Shown: piece after piece, positions 1-11,095 of the stretch
How the letters are laid out: each line of letters starts with the position of its first letter
Position numbering within the stretch: the stretch's first letter is position 1
Assembly (NCBI GenBank): GCA_004352715.1
Contig: SCFE01000039.1
Span: 1,088,770-1,152,769, forward strand
Direction: 5' to 3'
DNA: 64,000 nt
Origin: Hofstenia miamia
Taxonomy: Eukaryota; Xenacoelomorpha; Acoela
Notes under the pieces: generated by a model
The model's input: only the letters and a program-made list of their open reading frames with translations
Databases searched by the model: none
What the model was told of the DNA's origin: nothing
Position numbers and translations under genes: made by a program

Positions 1-1392
1 TTCGATCACTACTAAGTTTCATATATTTAAGTTTGAATGTTGATCTTCATTAACTGAGCAGACGCCCTTTGCACTGTTTGTCGACACTTGATCATGTCTT
101 CTAAATCAACAGATTTGACAATAACATGTTTGATGCCATTTTTCTAGTTTCTGATAACCAAATTATCAAATCCATTAGTTATTGACTATGATTTTTTTTC
201 ACGTTTTCAATATACGGATTCAGAACTGCTTTCATAGTTTACTAGTTTCTAACTGAATATGAAATATCCCCCTATGTCATCTTGCAAATATTAAAACAAT
301 AACATGTATACAGTAAATAATGTCAACATGTATGTGAGCCATGATTCAACCTGGTTCTGTGTTAACCGGGTCTCCAGGTCAAGGTGATTAGAACATGGTC
401 GCAGGGTCAATTCTTTTAAAGAACTCTCTACAAACGAGCCTCTGCGTGAACAAATGTTTGTACTCAAATTTAGACATTTCCAAGAATCATATTTCAAATT
501 CTATATATTGGTAATTTTTTATATGATATCATTGTTGAGTAACTTAATGCTATTTTTACGCAGCAAGCAAGCATGACATCTAGGTTATTGCATTCTGATT
601 AAGTAGCTCTCTTGCCCACAAACATTGAATCTCAACTTGAAGCATATTGTAGGTAAGAAACAAAACAGCAGCATCGCCAACATTTCCCATCCAGATATTT
701 TTTAATCACAAGCGGAATGTGCATGGCTATTGCACAAAAATTGTTTAAAATTTAACGTTTGATCATTTCCTTGATAAAGGATTTTTCACTTAAGGTTTGT
801 AAACCTGGTCAACAACAGGTTACCAGGTCACAACTTCTGGTGCGAACCATTAAAAGAGTCAAATAAAGAAATATTTCAGAGGAGAAAACGTTAATAAACA
901 AACCATAATTCTATATTTGTGGAATTCATTTCTGATGTTTCTTTTGAAATCGAAGGCCAAACTAGAGTTGTTAAAATATTCAAACACCGAAAGCTAACCT
1001 TCGTTCCATACCTAATATCCATAAATATAATTTCTGTGGAGACAAATAATTCATAAGTATTAGATTTAAAACTGTGTATGCTTTGAGATCAGGAAAATTA
1101 ATTGAGAAAGCGAAGGTTGCCCTATTATCAATATACATGTATATTTTCTAGTATAAATTCATAACATTTCTATATTAATATACACATGCATAAGTAGATT
1201 TAACTACTTGTATGCTCAGAGATCATGAAAAATTTACTAAGAACTACCAATGTGACAAAAAATGTTCATGATTGTAGAAAGAATCAGATATATATTTTGT
1301 ATCATCACAAAATATTCTGCGATGAGTGGATTTTACAAATGCCTGTTCATGACTATTTCTTAATATCCAGGGCTTTTGCGCATGAGCACCAA
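1..1392. other. Intergenic sequence downstream of the dioxygenase gene
   Basis: No coding stretch with family similarity is visible on either strand. There are a few short imperfect palindromes of the type AACCTG...CAGGTT near 807-822. Because the duplicated block that follows is probably allelic, this stretch is most likely the true 3' flank of the dioxygenase gene at 2304-3434. Confidence 0.6.
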
Positions 1393-2751
1393 AATAGTTA
1401 GTTTATCATCAGGACATTTGTCATTTCAATATCATACGAGAGAATTTTCGTTCGTTATGCTTTCAAATAGAAACACAATTGCGATGACATTATAAACTAC
1501 TTAAGATATATATTCTATTTATATGAGAACAAATGCAGAATAAATACTATATTTTTAGCCTAACTATTGTTATTCAAAATATATGCATCATTTGAATTTA
1601 AGCAATTTCTAACAAATAAAGCCTTAAAATACGTTGAATTTACGAGCTTTAGCTTTCCACGTATCAGGAGAAATATAGCAACCGCAAATAGATCTGTCAC
1701 CCGTAAAGGATGTTCTGGCGTGCAGCATTCTCCAGTTATCGAAAACCAGCATGGTATTGAAATCAAGTTGCCTCTCAAAAACATTATCAGGGTGATTGAA
1801 AAATTGCTTGAATTTACTCCATGCATCGTACCATTTGTGCATGTCCTCTTGTTTTATGAAAGGTTGAATTGCAGAACGATTTGATTCGCTTACCCGGACC
1901 AAATTAACTTTCCCTGTGTCTTTGTCCAATTGTATAACTGGTTCAGCATGAATATAGTTGTTTCCCTCCGTAATGTGTTGATAGACTAATCGATAAGTTG
2001 ATAAAATGTTGAATGCCTCCGGGTCACTTTTTTGTAATTGTTCTGCACTATACATAGCGTCTGATAATAATNAATAGTTAGTTTATCATCAGGACATTTG
2101 TCATTTCAATATCATACGAGAGAATTTTCGTTCGTTATGCTTTCAAATAGAAACACAATTGCGATGACATTATAAACTACTTAAGATATATATTCTATTT
2201 ATATGAGAACAAATGCAGAATAAATACTATATTTTTAGCCTAACTATTGTTATTCAAAATATATGCATCATTTGAATTTAAGCAATTTCTAACAAATAAA
2301 GCCTTAAAATACGTTGAATTTACGAGCTTTAGCTTTCCACGTATCAGGAGAAATATAGCAACCGCAAATAGATCTGTCACCCGTAAAGGATGTTCTGGCG
2401 TGCAGCATTCTCCAGTTATCGAAAACCAGCATGGTATTGAAATCAAGTTGCCTCTCAAAAACATTATCAGGGTGATTGAAAAATTGCTTGAATTTACTCC
2501 ATGCATCGTACCATTTGTGCATGTCCTCTTGTTTTATGAAAGGTTGAATTGCAGAACGATTTGATTCGCTTACCCGGACCAAATTAACTTTCCCTGTGTC
2601 TTTGTCCAATTGTATAACTGGTTCGGCATGAATATAGTTGTTTCCCTCCGTAATGTGTTGATAGACTAATCGATAAGTTGATAAAATGTTGAATGCCTCC
2701 GGGTCACTTTTTTGTAATTGTTCTGCACTATACATAGCGTCTGATAATAAT
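1393..2751. repeat. Near-identical 679-bp direct duplication around a single N (contig overlap)
   Basis: Bases 1393-2071 recur as 2073-2751 at a constant offset of 680. The one difference I found is A at 1946 versus G at 2626. The join is a single N at 2072. A near-perfect direct repeat that meets exactly at an N is the signature of two overlapping contig ends, probably two alleles, placed side by side instead of merged. It is therefore most likely an assembly artefact and not a biological tandem duplication. Confidence 0.85.
1624..2055 (-). pseudogene. Duplicated C-terminal part of the dioxygenase (assembly copy)
   Basis: This 143-codon frame is the same as the last 143 residues (234-376) of the dioxygenase at 2304-3434. 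The frame is cut on its upstream side by the N at 2072. It carries the distal iron ligand and the 2-oxoglutarate-binding arginine region but lacks the HxD half of the site. It is best read as the 3' end of the same gene, shown a second time because contig ends were not merged. It should not be counted as a paralogue. Confidence 0.8.
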
Positions 2752-3434
2752 GATTTTCCTCCTTTTCCTGTATGTTCCAATATTTGCAATGTAACTAATG
2801 ATCCTGGATGCACCATATCTGGATTATCAGTGTGCAGTGGCAACGCGCATTGTGTATATGCAATATCAAAATCATCGTGATTGTTAGAATTGCTAATGGT
2901 ATAGTATTGGATAGTTGGGTCAAAATATTCGCGACTGTCCTTGATTGAACCGATCTCTCTGGAAAGATCCATTGAAGATTGAGGATTTCTTGGTGCATTT
3001 CGCACAAGCACAAATCCATTCTGCATCAAAGAGTGATAGAATTTCTTTTTTTCTGATGAAGAGGACATGACACCGTCATAGTCAACTTCAAAACTACGCT
3101 TCTTCAATGATTCAACATTCCATGACTCTGATAATTCATACTCATTTTTTATTCCTGAAAATACCTTTTCAAACCAAGAGAGATTGAAGTTGGACTTGTG
3201 TTTATCAGACCAAGTTATTGATATTTTATCAGGAGAGAGTTGAACATCCAGTGGTTGAACATTGCGGTCGAGCGTTGAGGTATCATGAATTCTCTGATGA
3301 CTTACGTGGTTATAGCTAACATCTTCTTGGCAGTTATCTCGAAGAAAAAAGTTAGAGACTTTTAAGTTCTTGCTTAGTTTCGGGCTGATGTTATTAAAAT
3401 AGAGAAATCGCGAACACCATTTTACGCTCTGCAT
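2304..3434 (-). CDS. Gamma-butyrobetaine/trimethyllysine dioxygenase-like 2-oxoglutarate oxygenase
   Basis: The 376-residue frame matches the gamma-butyrobetaine hydroxylase family, Fe(II)/2-oxoglutarate oxygenases of the carnitine pathway, and has their usual length (about 380-420). Residues 30-90 look like the family's N-terminal domain (FFLRDNC near 29-35 and a WSDKH stretch at 75-79). Residues 130-365 are the TauD-like catalytic domain, with LHTD at 200-203 (iron ligands H201 and D203), the distal histidine H345 in MLHARTSF, and R354 followed by GCY as the likely 2-oxoglutarate site. Of the N-terminal zinc ligands, C35 and H79 align, but the other two cysteine positions are E37 and S40, so the zinc site looks lost. 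The gene is a single exon in a genome that otherwise has long introns. A basic, hydrophobic start (residues 1-25) could be a mitochondrial presequence. Whether it acts on butyrobetaine, trimethyllysine or another substrate cannot be told from the sequence. Confidence 0.88.
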   Translation of the reverse strand: MQSVKWCSRFLYFNNISPKLSKNLKVSNFFLRDNCQEDVSYNHVSHQRIHDTSTLDRNVQPLDVQLSPDKISITWSDKHKSNFNLSWFEKVFSGIKNEYELSESWNVESLKKRSFEVDYDGVMSSSSEKKKFYHSLMQNGFVLVRNAPRNPQSSMDLSREIGSIKDSREYFDPTIQYYTISNSNNHDDFDIAYTQCALPLHTDNPDMVHPGSLVTLQILEHTGKGGKSLLSDAMYSAEQLQKSDPEAFNILSTYRLVYQHITEGNNYIHAEPVIQLDKDTGKVNLVRVSESNRSAIQPFIKQEDMHKWYDAWSKFKQFFNHPDNVFERQLDFNTMLVFDNWRMLHARTSFTGDRSICGCYISPDTWKAKARKFNVF

Positions 3435-6400
3435 GATTTACTTTTCGTTCTAAAAAGACAATGTAACATTTTTTATATAATACTTTTGAAAATTTTTGGT
3501 TATTAAATATTGTGCGTTAAAATAAAATTTAGCGAAATTCGGAAAATTGTGTTTCATCGTGATGTTATTGAAGTAAACTAAAATATCAATCTATATAAAT
3601 TAGCAATGTGTGAAAATTTTGACTTTTTAAGAATGTGCTGATTGAATGAATACTTTGAGCACCTTCTCTCGCTCATCACAGCTTACAAATATTCTTTGTA
3701 GTTGTAGTTGTTATTTTAAGTCATTAGCAACCACTATTAAAATGGGTTGCAAACTACAAAAATATTGTTTACTGTTAAGTAGGCTATCTAGCTCAGCACA
3801 AGAAGAAATTTCTTTTAAGGTTGTTATTACATTGTTTGTCCCGTTCAAGGCCCAATGTGAACCAGCAACTTCTGGAAATTCCCCTGGATGATCTGATGAA
3901 TTCGAAAATGGAATAAATGCTCGCTTATACATATTGAGAAATCTTAATATTTATTTATTGAATGCAATCTAACTGCATTATTGTTAGCATTACATAACAA
4001 ATATCTGAGCACACGAAACATTTCAATTTAGTGCCAATTGAATTTATGCACCTAAAAAGCTTACATTGTGAAAATTTCATTTTAAAAGCATGAAATCCAA
4101 TTACATATATAAATTAACAGTAATCGCATACATTATGATGTGCATTCCTTCTTAATCATCTCATGGGATGCTCAAAAGCGAAAATATAGAACTACACTCT
4201 ATAGATTTATTTACTTTTGCATTTATATTTATAGAAAATCAGTAAATATTAGAGAACCAGCAGTTTTTTTCATTATGATTTAATTTCTTCATTTCCCTGT
4301 AAAACATAATTTTTGCAATTCACGTTCCACTACATTATGTTTTCACCGATTCTTAATTCTATTTAGGTTATTTTGAAAAATTGGAACAATGGAAGTCGAC
4401 ATCAGATGAAGGCTATTTGTTGAATTGTTTGGAAAAGTTAAGCGGAACCTCTTAGAATAGGCCCAAGTACAATGCTGGTAAAATTGAAAGGAACCTGGCA
4501 TACAAACAAACTTCCTCCAAAGGTGATTCATTGCAACCGGAAAAAAGTACTACACGCATGCACAGAATATGTGATATTCCGATGAATACGATACAGTAGA
4601 ATATAAAAAAATATTATTAAATTGCTTGTATAAATAACTTTAAATTAATATATGTCAGCAATTCATGCACAAAATATTTCAAAAAGTGTCTCCTTGCTTC
4701 CCACCGTTTCATTATTAGAACATTTAAAAAAGAGTAATTTTAACAAAGGGCAAGGAAAGTGAACGCATGGATTGTAGATCATCACTATAGCATTTATTGA
4801 CATAAAAATTAACAAAATTAGCATATCATGCTAGTTAGGAATACAAAATAATAATAAGCATTATTTTGATGGGATAATTTTTAGACTTAAGTCATATTTA
4901 AACTAACGTTTTCTAAAGAATTGAAATTATAAATTAGAATAATGTAAAATCATTTCCAAATAAATTTTATTAAAATCTTAGAAAATACATCAATGGCATG
5001 TGGTACTCAGTAGCAATAACATCTGTTCATTGTTACAGACATCTAATCTTTAAAATTGTAAACACCCTGTTTAAAATTGTTGTAGTTCTCATTAAGCAAC
5101 TCTACAAGACTGATCAATTTAATTGCTAAATTATACAAAATTTATTAACCCACCAAATCATTATCTTTACTGTTTTGAAATTTATTTTGAAATATGCTTG
5201 AATAAGCTAAGAAAACTTCTGAGTCCCTCTCAAATATATCTAAAGATTGGTCTCCAATATTTCAAAGTATCAAATATATTGTCTGCAATTTAAGATAAAT
5301 ATCATTTGCAGGAAATTGTCTAATGAATTCCTGTGAAAATAAATGAACTTATTTTAAAATAGATAATTTGTAAAATCTGCAAAAAAAAATTTAATGCTTC
5401 ATAAATATGCCAGCGTAAAATTTGGGCATTGCCATTAGAAAATACTCTAAAATTCAAAGCATAGTCGTTCATACTTGAATAAGTTTTTTTAAAGCCTTAT
5501 TAAATTATGTGATTAGGTTTTATATGTATTATGCGTTAACAGATTGGCATTGCTCCTATAAAAACAGAAGCTTGGCCAAACTAGATGCTAAATAAATTGT
5601 TGTAGCTTTTTCAAATAAAACTTCATAACTAATTTTGGATGCTTACAGTTGAGATGCAAAATTATCAGGTATCCTAAGGTTAAGCGGGGTGTCAATCAAA
5701 GTCAGACTGTTTGGTGCCGAATTGCTTCGAGCCATGAGCATAAAAGAGTGTGACATGAGTTTTCTAATTGGTCATTTTTGCTAGCAAAGATTTTCTTAGG
5801 AGTATTAATTTTTGACAACAAATTTTTTTTCCAAAATCAAGAACTAAGTTTTGTAAATATTCAAAGTTCTCCCGTTTTATGTAGAAAGCATTATAACATT
5901 CAATAAATTATATATTCTAATCTAGCAAGAGCTTATGCGTCTTAATTCTGAAATTTGCTTAAATAAACCGATCTTCTCTAATTCAGACCATTATTAAAAT
6001 ATAAAATAGACTTCGATATTTTGTCTGCTTAAATTCACAGTAATTATGTATAGGATAAATCAGAAAAAGTTATCGTTATCAATTTAAGACATAAGAGAAA
6101 TGCATGAAAAACATATGAACAGCACACAAATTCTTTGTAATTTATTCTTTATTGGACCTATTTTGTGTAACTAGTGCAGTTACGATTATGAATTAATTCC
6201 TGTTACAATTTATTCGAATTTTCCTAATCATCGCTTTGAATATCCGTCCGTACCGAATAAGATAAATGGCAAAGCTTTGAAAACATGATGGTTGATTTAA
6301 ATGCATGTCAAACTTACAAGTCTTACACAAGTAATGTCTTTTTGATAATCTACTCTTACGTAATATTAACAATGAACACGCCCCCTATGTCATACATCAG

Positions 6401-7003
6401 TACCTATTGACACTTGTGAAAAATGTATTTAAATGAGCTTAAGATATATTCTTAAGGTTAATCCTCAAGGGAATGTATAATAAAATAAGGTATCTATGAA
6501 TTACAAAAAACTTTGTAATTCATAGAAATTTCCAAAAAGATTTCATTTACAAGAATTGTCAGCATCATTACAATATTTGTTTTCATTTTGAAAGGATGTT
6601 TTGCTGTAAAAATGTCAAGCGAACGCCTTGGAACAAAAAGATTTTAAAATTCTTAAATCCTAGGAGCAGTTGTTATTACAAAAGTACGGTATATTTTTTA
6701 AAAATTTACAAAGGTTAGCTATCAATATACTTTTTACCGATAATTAATGATAATTAAGAAGTGTCAAATAAATATTTTACTTTTGCAAGTATGTATATTG
6801 TTCCAAAGGAAAATATATGAGTGAAAACTGATGACATGTATTCTGCTACTCAACTATTGTAAATGCTATTATGTTAACATACTTAGGCATGACACCACAG
6901 GTTCTTGCTCATTTTATCTGCAGATTGACTTTACAACCTTTGCAAAATAGTTTGGCAAATATTGTATGCAACTGTAAATTCATAGAAAAGGTCTATGCAA
7001 ATA
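3435..7003. other. Intergenic sequence with two weak coding-like patches
   Basis: Mostly featureless AT-rich DNA. Two patches look slightly coding: a 73-codon minus-strand frame at 3711-3932, in the same orientation as the dioxygenase, and a 28-codon plus-strand stretch at 4369-4455. The second follows a plausible splice acceptor (pyrimidine-rich run and AG at 4365-4366) and ends in TAG. I recognise neither, and each could be chance. Confidence 0.4.
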
Positions 7004-7110
7004 TGATATATATATATATATATNNNNNNNNNNNNNNNNNNNNNNNNNNNNNNNNNNNNNNNNNNNNNNNNNNNNNNNNNNNNNNNNNNNNNNNNNNNNN
7101 NNNNNNNNNN

Positions 7111-7141
<31 letters not shown>
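7003..7141. repeat. TA microsatellite with an 87-N gap
   Basis: (TA)n runs into Ns at 7024-7110 and resumes on the other side up to the terminal repeat of the Tc1/mariner relic. The gap is presumably unresolved TA repeat. Confidence 0.9.
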
Positions 7142-7144
<3 letters not shown>

Positions 7145-8097
7145 TGTTGGACAGATAAATTCGTCACTATATAAATTTTTTTGTTTTTCTCCGTTTTCGC
7201 AGTAATAAATTTCTGAAAACACCTAATATTCAAAAAATGTTCTATTAGTAAAACTTTACCATGTTATTACTCACATTTTATTCATACGGCCTCTAATGTT
7301 AAAGCTTTATTAAACTTTACTTCAAACCACCCATTAATTTTTCATTTTTATTCTAAATGTCATTTTTTAATGTTTTTCAATAAAATTATAAAGATGTTCC
7401 AATAGCAATTCATGAGTTAATATGGGATAAAGTTAATCATTTAAATTCTACAATCTCGCCAATAGATCGTGAATTACATTTTCCTCTTTCCAATGTTAGT
7501 TCTCTTCTTGCTTTTTTTAAAGAAAAATAGTAGCATTAAAGGGGATTTAGTACTTATGAAAGCGTAACACCTCCTTTCTCACCTTTGTGGGCTATTTTAA
7601 AGCAAAAATGTCATACCACCATGAAAAGCTCTAAGCATAAACTTATCCATTGTTGTCAAGAAATTCGGAATGAGGATGAATCCATAAAGAAACACTTTCA
7701 AACTTTGATAGAATCCTTGCCAAAAAGAATTTAAAACTGCATTGATACTTGTAGAGGACCAATAAAATACTAAAAAAATTTGTCTCTCGAATTTTATATT
7801 TTTAGTTATCGAAGTAAAATTCAAAAAAATTAACTGTTTGCATTTATATAGCGCTAGTTATTGTTTAGCTAACAGCTCATTGAAACAAGGCGACAAATTA
7901 ATTTGTCCGCACTAACAAAACAAAAAATACATGTAGTTCCAAAACTTTATTGTAAATGTGTATTAATTTTTTAAGAATTAGCCTTGAATTAAGGTGAATT
8001 ATAGTGATACTTGCATGGGTACGAATTTGAATACTTAAAGTATTAAAACTTTATATAAATATTAGATTTTTCTAAGATGACGAATTAATCTGGTCGA

Positions 8098-8101
<4 letters not shown>
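7142..8101. mobile_element. Tc1/mariner-type element relic with terminal inverted repeats in TA microsatellite DNA
   Basis: The left end (7143-7166) and the reverse complement of the right end (8078-8101) agree at 20 of 24 positions. Both begin AGTGT and both end ATTCGTCA. Each end lies directly against a TA microsatellite, which fits the TA target choice of this superfamily. Inside is a transposase C-terminal remnant at 7588-7773. At about 960 bp with stops and no intact frame, the copy is dead. A TA duplication cannot be scored because both flanks are (TA)n. Confidence 0.78.
7588..7773 (+). pseudogene. Tc1/mariner transposase C-terminal remnant
   Basis: Read from the TGG at 7588 the frame gives WAILKQK, then a spacer, then LIESLPKRI and a stop at 7732-7734. 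Reading through the stop gives GPIKY and a second stop at 7771-7773. This is the order seen at the C-terminus of Tc1/mariner transposases: the W-x-x-LK-x-K block after the last catalytic acid, then the S/L-x-P-x-R block, then the G-x-x-KY end. The catalytic DDE/D region upstream (7170-7560) is not readable in one frame. The remnant lies within the element bounded by the terminal repeats. Confidence 0.7.
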
Positions 8102-8130
<29 letters not shown>

Positions 8131-8232
8131 NNNNNNNNNNNNNNNNNNNNNNNNNNNNNNNNNNNNNNNNNNNNNNNNNNNNNNNNNNNNNNNNNNNNNN
8201 NNNNNNNNNNNNNNNNNNNNNNNNNNNNNNNN

Positions 8233-8267
<35 letters not shown>

Positions 8268-8274
8268 TTTTAAA
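8102..8274. repeat. TA microsatellite with a 102-N gap
   Basis: (TA)n borders Ns at 8131-8232 on both sides. It starts directly at the right terminal repeat of the mariner relic. Confidence 0.9.
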
Positions 8275-10867
8275 AATCAAACCTCGTTTTCACGTAAATC
8301 AACCCTAAATTGCATTAGCACAAAATATTTCAAACAAATCCAAGCATTTTATAGAACCATTTATAATAGCTCATTTCCTATACGTCTTGAATTCATTATT
8401 TAATAATTAAAGAGCCTAAATTCAATTTCCTCCAACCATTCCTTTGTCAGTAGGACACTCTACTTAATAATTATTTTCTAAAATATTCTCAAGGTGATTA
8501 AAGGATACGATTAAAGGATACTTTAAAGTACTTACATGCAAGTATTTACAGTTTGAAAAGCTAAGTTAGCAGATTCATGCGCAATATCCTTTAGACCGAA
8601 AGTAAGCAAATTGCGGAAAACTGTAATCAAATCCATGCAACCAGACAACTGCATGGCGTGTCAGCTCAACATTGATAAAATAATCCATTTCCAATTTACT
8701 TTCATTATCTTACAATATTTTGCAAACCGAGCAAAATTTCAATTGCGCAAATAATCTCGATATATTTAATCCTACATATATTTCAATCCAGAAGATTTGA
8801 GATATATAAAATATAAATAATTTAAGGTTCAGATAAAACGAATGCAGAAATCAAAGAAAATAAATAGTTTCGAAGGATCGACCATTTGTCATTTACTAGA
8901 ATAGGCAGTAAATTTAGAAATATATGAATTCCACAAAAAGCTAAAAGTAATATACAATGAAATCCCAACAGACATTCATTTTATTTTTATGAATATCTCA
9001 AGAAATTATCCCGTTTGCATCATTTTTTTAGTATAAGAACTCCAGTTTGCAAATTTATCTATATTAAGGAAATGCTGTTCATTCATTTGAGCACAAGATG
9101 CTACTTAAATAATAAAAATGGGGAAAATGCTAACTTTTTTACAAAGCAAAATACCGACAGACCTGTGACTCACTGAGATTTTCACTAATAGATTTCATCA
9201 TAAAGTCTGTAATAAGTATATTTACATTCAAGAGACCTAAAGCATTCAATGATTGGTGAAGAATATTATAGAATTCTCTTAAATAATTAGAATATCTTTT
9301 GAATGTCGTCAAATTTATACCTTTTTGCAAAGATGCTTGACGATTTATAGAATCAGAATGCATAAAATACGAATTTTTATTCGTTAAAATACATTAGATT
9401 AGTGTTCAGATACTGATGTAAATCGATTTCATTCTCAGCAATTGCAAAAAGACTCAATTCATAATGGTGAAGATCTGTTTGTTAATATAGTTTTACTTTC
9501 TTTTTTTACATTTCATTTATCCAAGCTACCTTAGGGAAGCCTTAAGTAATTTATTGTTAATATTTTAAGGCAAGAACTAAAATATTGAATAATGAGCATG
9601 TCAAATACCGAACCACACCCAAAATTGTGTGATTCCGCTGTTCTTCAAAACTTACGCCAAATCAATATTCAAATGTATTTCTAAATCAAACTTTGAATGT
9701 AAAGTGGCTTGTGTATAGAATAAAATCAATTAATGTTCCCCAAATATACATTATGAGTCATAAAGATTTGCCGATTGATATCTTGACGTTTACAGAAAAC
9801 TGTTTTCATTCATATAAACAAAAAACTGTATATTTGCTAAACAGGCATTTTAGAATATCATTCTAAGGTCATAATTCTATATGAGCTTTTTATGATTTAC
9901 AATATTTTCTAAACGACCATGAGTTGAACATTATGAGTGCCAGATTATTATAACTTCCTTCATGACGTTTTGCAAAATAGGTCTAAGACATCACTATCCA
10001 AAGATGACCTGGTTAAAATGTAGATCCTTTCTAAATTTTTAATTAAATGGCTTTAATTATTTCAGTATAATTAAAAAATATAGTAACTACATGATTCTAC
10101 TCAAGACTAAAATTTTGACATCTTCTAGTAGAGCAATAGAAACGTGGATTCGCTTTATATTATATTTCATTTTAAAATATAATTGGAGAGCCTATAATTA
10201 TTTTCCATACTCTCAAATAGAGTGCATTCAAGTCTATGCCATTTTAGGTTAAAGTGTGATAACGTTGAAAAGAAATTCGAACAAAAATCATCATTAAAAG
10301 AAGAAATATATCTGGCAGGAATTCAGTCAATTTCCTTGCAAAGCAAATGTGAATTTTTAATAACAGTTTGTTCCGGTGTTCAATGAAAATGTCTATTCCA
10401 TTGGTTTTGGACAGAACTAAAAAACTTTTCAAAAGTAATAAACATTCTTGATAGGCTTTTGTAGCAAATTTGGCTCTTACATTTGGATTGCTAACGATTT
10501 TTACAAAATATGACTTTTCAAGTAGCAGAAATTACATTAATCATTGTTTTACAGTATTTACAAAAGATGTCATTGTTATCTTCATCTATGGATTATTGAA
10601 TCCATTTTTTAACTAGGGCTGGTGATTTGAAAACTCATGATTGATGAAAACATTATTCTATTTTTGGCAAATCGGTAGTATTAAATTTTGACAAGACTGC
10701 CAACTGATATCAAAAATTATCCATATACCTTAACATAAAATTATATTTATGTCGAATAACTTAAACTGATTTCAGTACAATCGATATTATATTATGTCGG
10801 CACATGGTCTCCTAAATTAATACAACTACTGCTGATTAAAAATTTGCGACCAGAGATATTATTTGTC
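8275..10867. other. Intergenic sequence, nothing recognised
   Basis: AT-rich DNA with frames no longer than about 75 codons on either strand and no domain or repeat that I recognise. Confidence 0.55.
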
Positions 10868-10875
10868 ATCGCCAT

Positions 10876-11087
10876 CAGGGGTGTACGCAGGATTTTCTGA
10901 CGGGGACATCATCGTCATTACCCAATTTTTGAAAATATGGAGAAAATAGACCCTAAAATGCATTTCACGATCCTAGATTTTAAATTTTTCAATTTTTTAC
11001 GAAAAATTTTTTAATTTATCCAGTCAAAATCAAATTTGAAAACCTGACGGGGTGACATTCCACTATCTCCCCCTGCGTACGCCACTG
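10876..11087. mobile_element. hAT-type MITE with perfect 8-bp target duplication
   Basis: The 212-bp unit begins CAGGGGTGTACGCAGG and ends CCTGCGTACGCCACTG, so the ends are inverted repeats with a CAG/CTG start. It is flanked by ATCGCCAT on both sides (10868-10875 and 11088-11095). An 8-bp duplication with CAG-G ends is the hallmark of hAT-superfamily elements. It contains no open frame of use, so it is non-autonomous. A second short inverted pair (TGACGGGG at 10898-10905 against CCTGACGGGG near 11043) lies inside. Confidence 0.88.
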
Positions 11088-11095
11088 ATCGCCAT

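Noticed and set aside
1567-2564. Plus-strand 105-codon frames at 1567-1884 and 2247-2564, and minus-strand 88-codon frames
   Set aside because: They are antisense or out-of-frame shadows of the dioxygenase coding sequence and occur twice only because that sequence is duplicated in the assembly.
6871-7233. Long frames running through Ns at the TA microsatellite gaps (also 8062-8280, 46915-47281, 58603-58963)
   Set aside because: They translate (TA)n and unknown bases and have no support as genes.
7597-7824. Minus-strand 75-codon frame inside the mariner relic
   Set aside because: The plus strand carries the transposase motifs in this stretch; the minus frame is a shadow.
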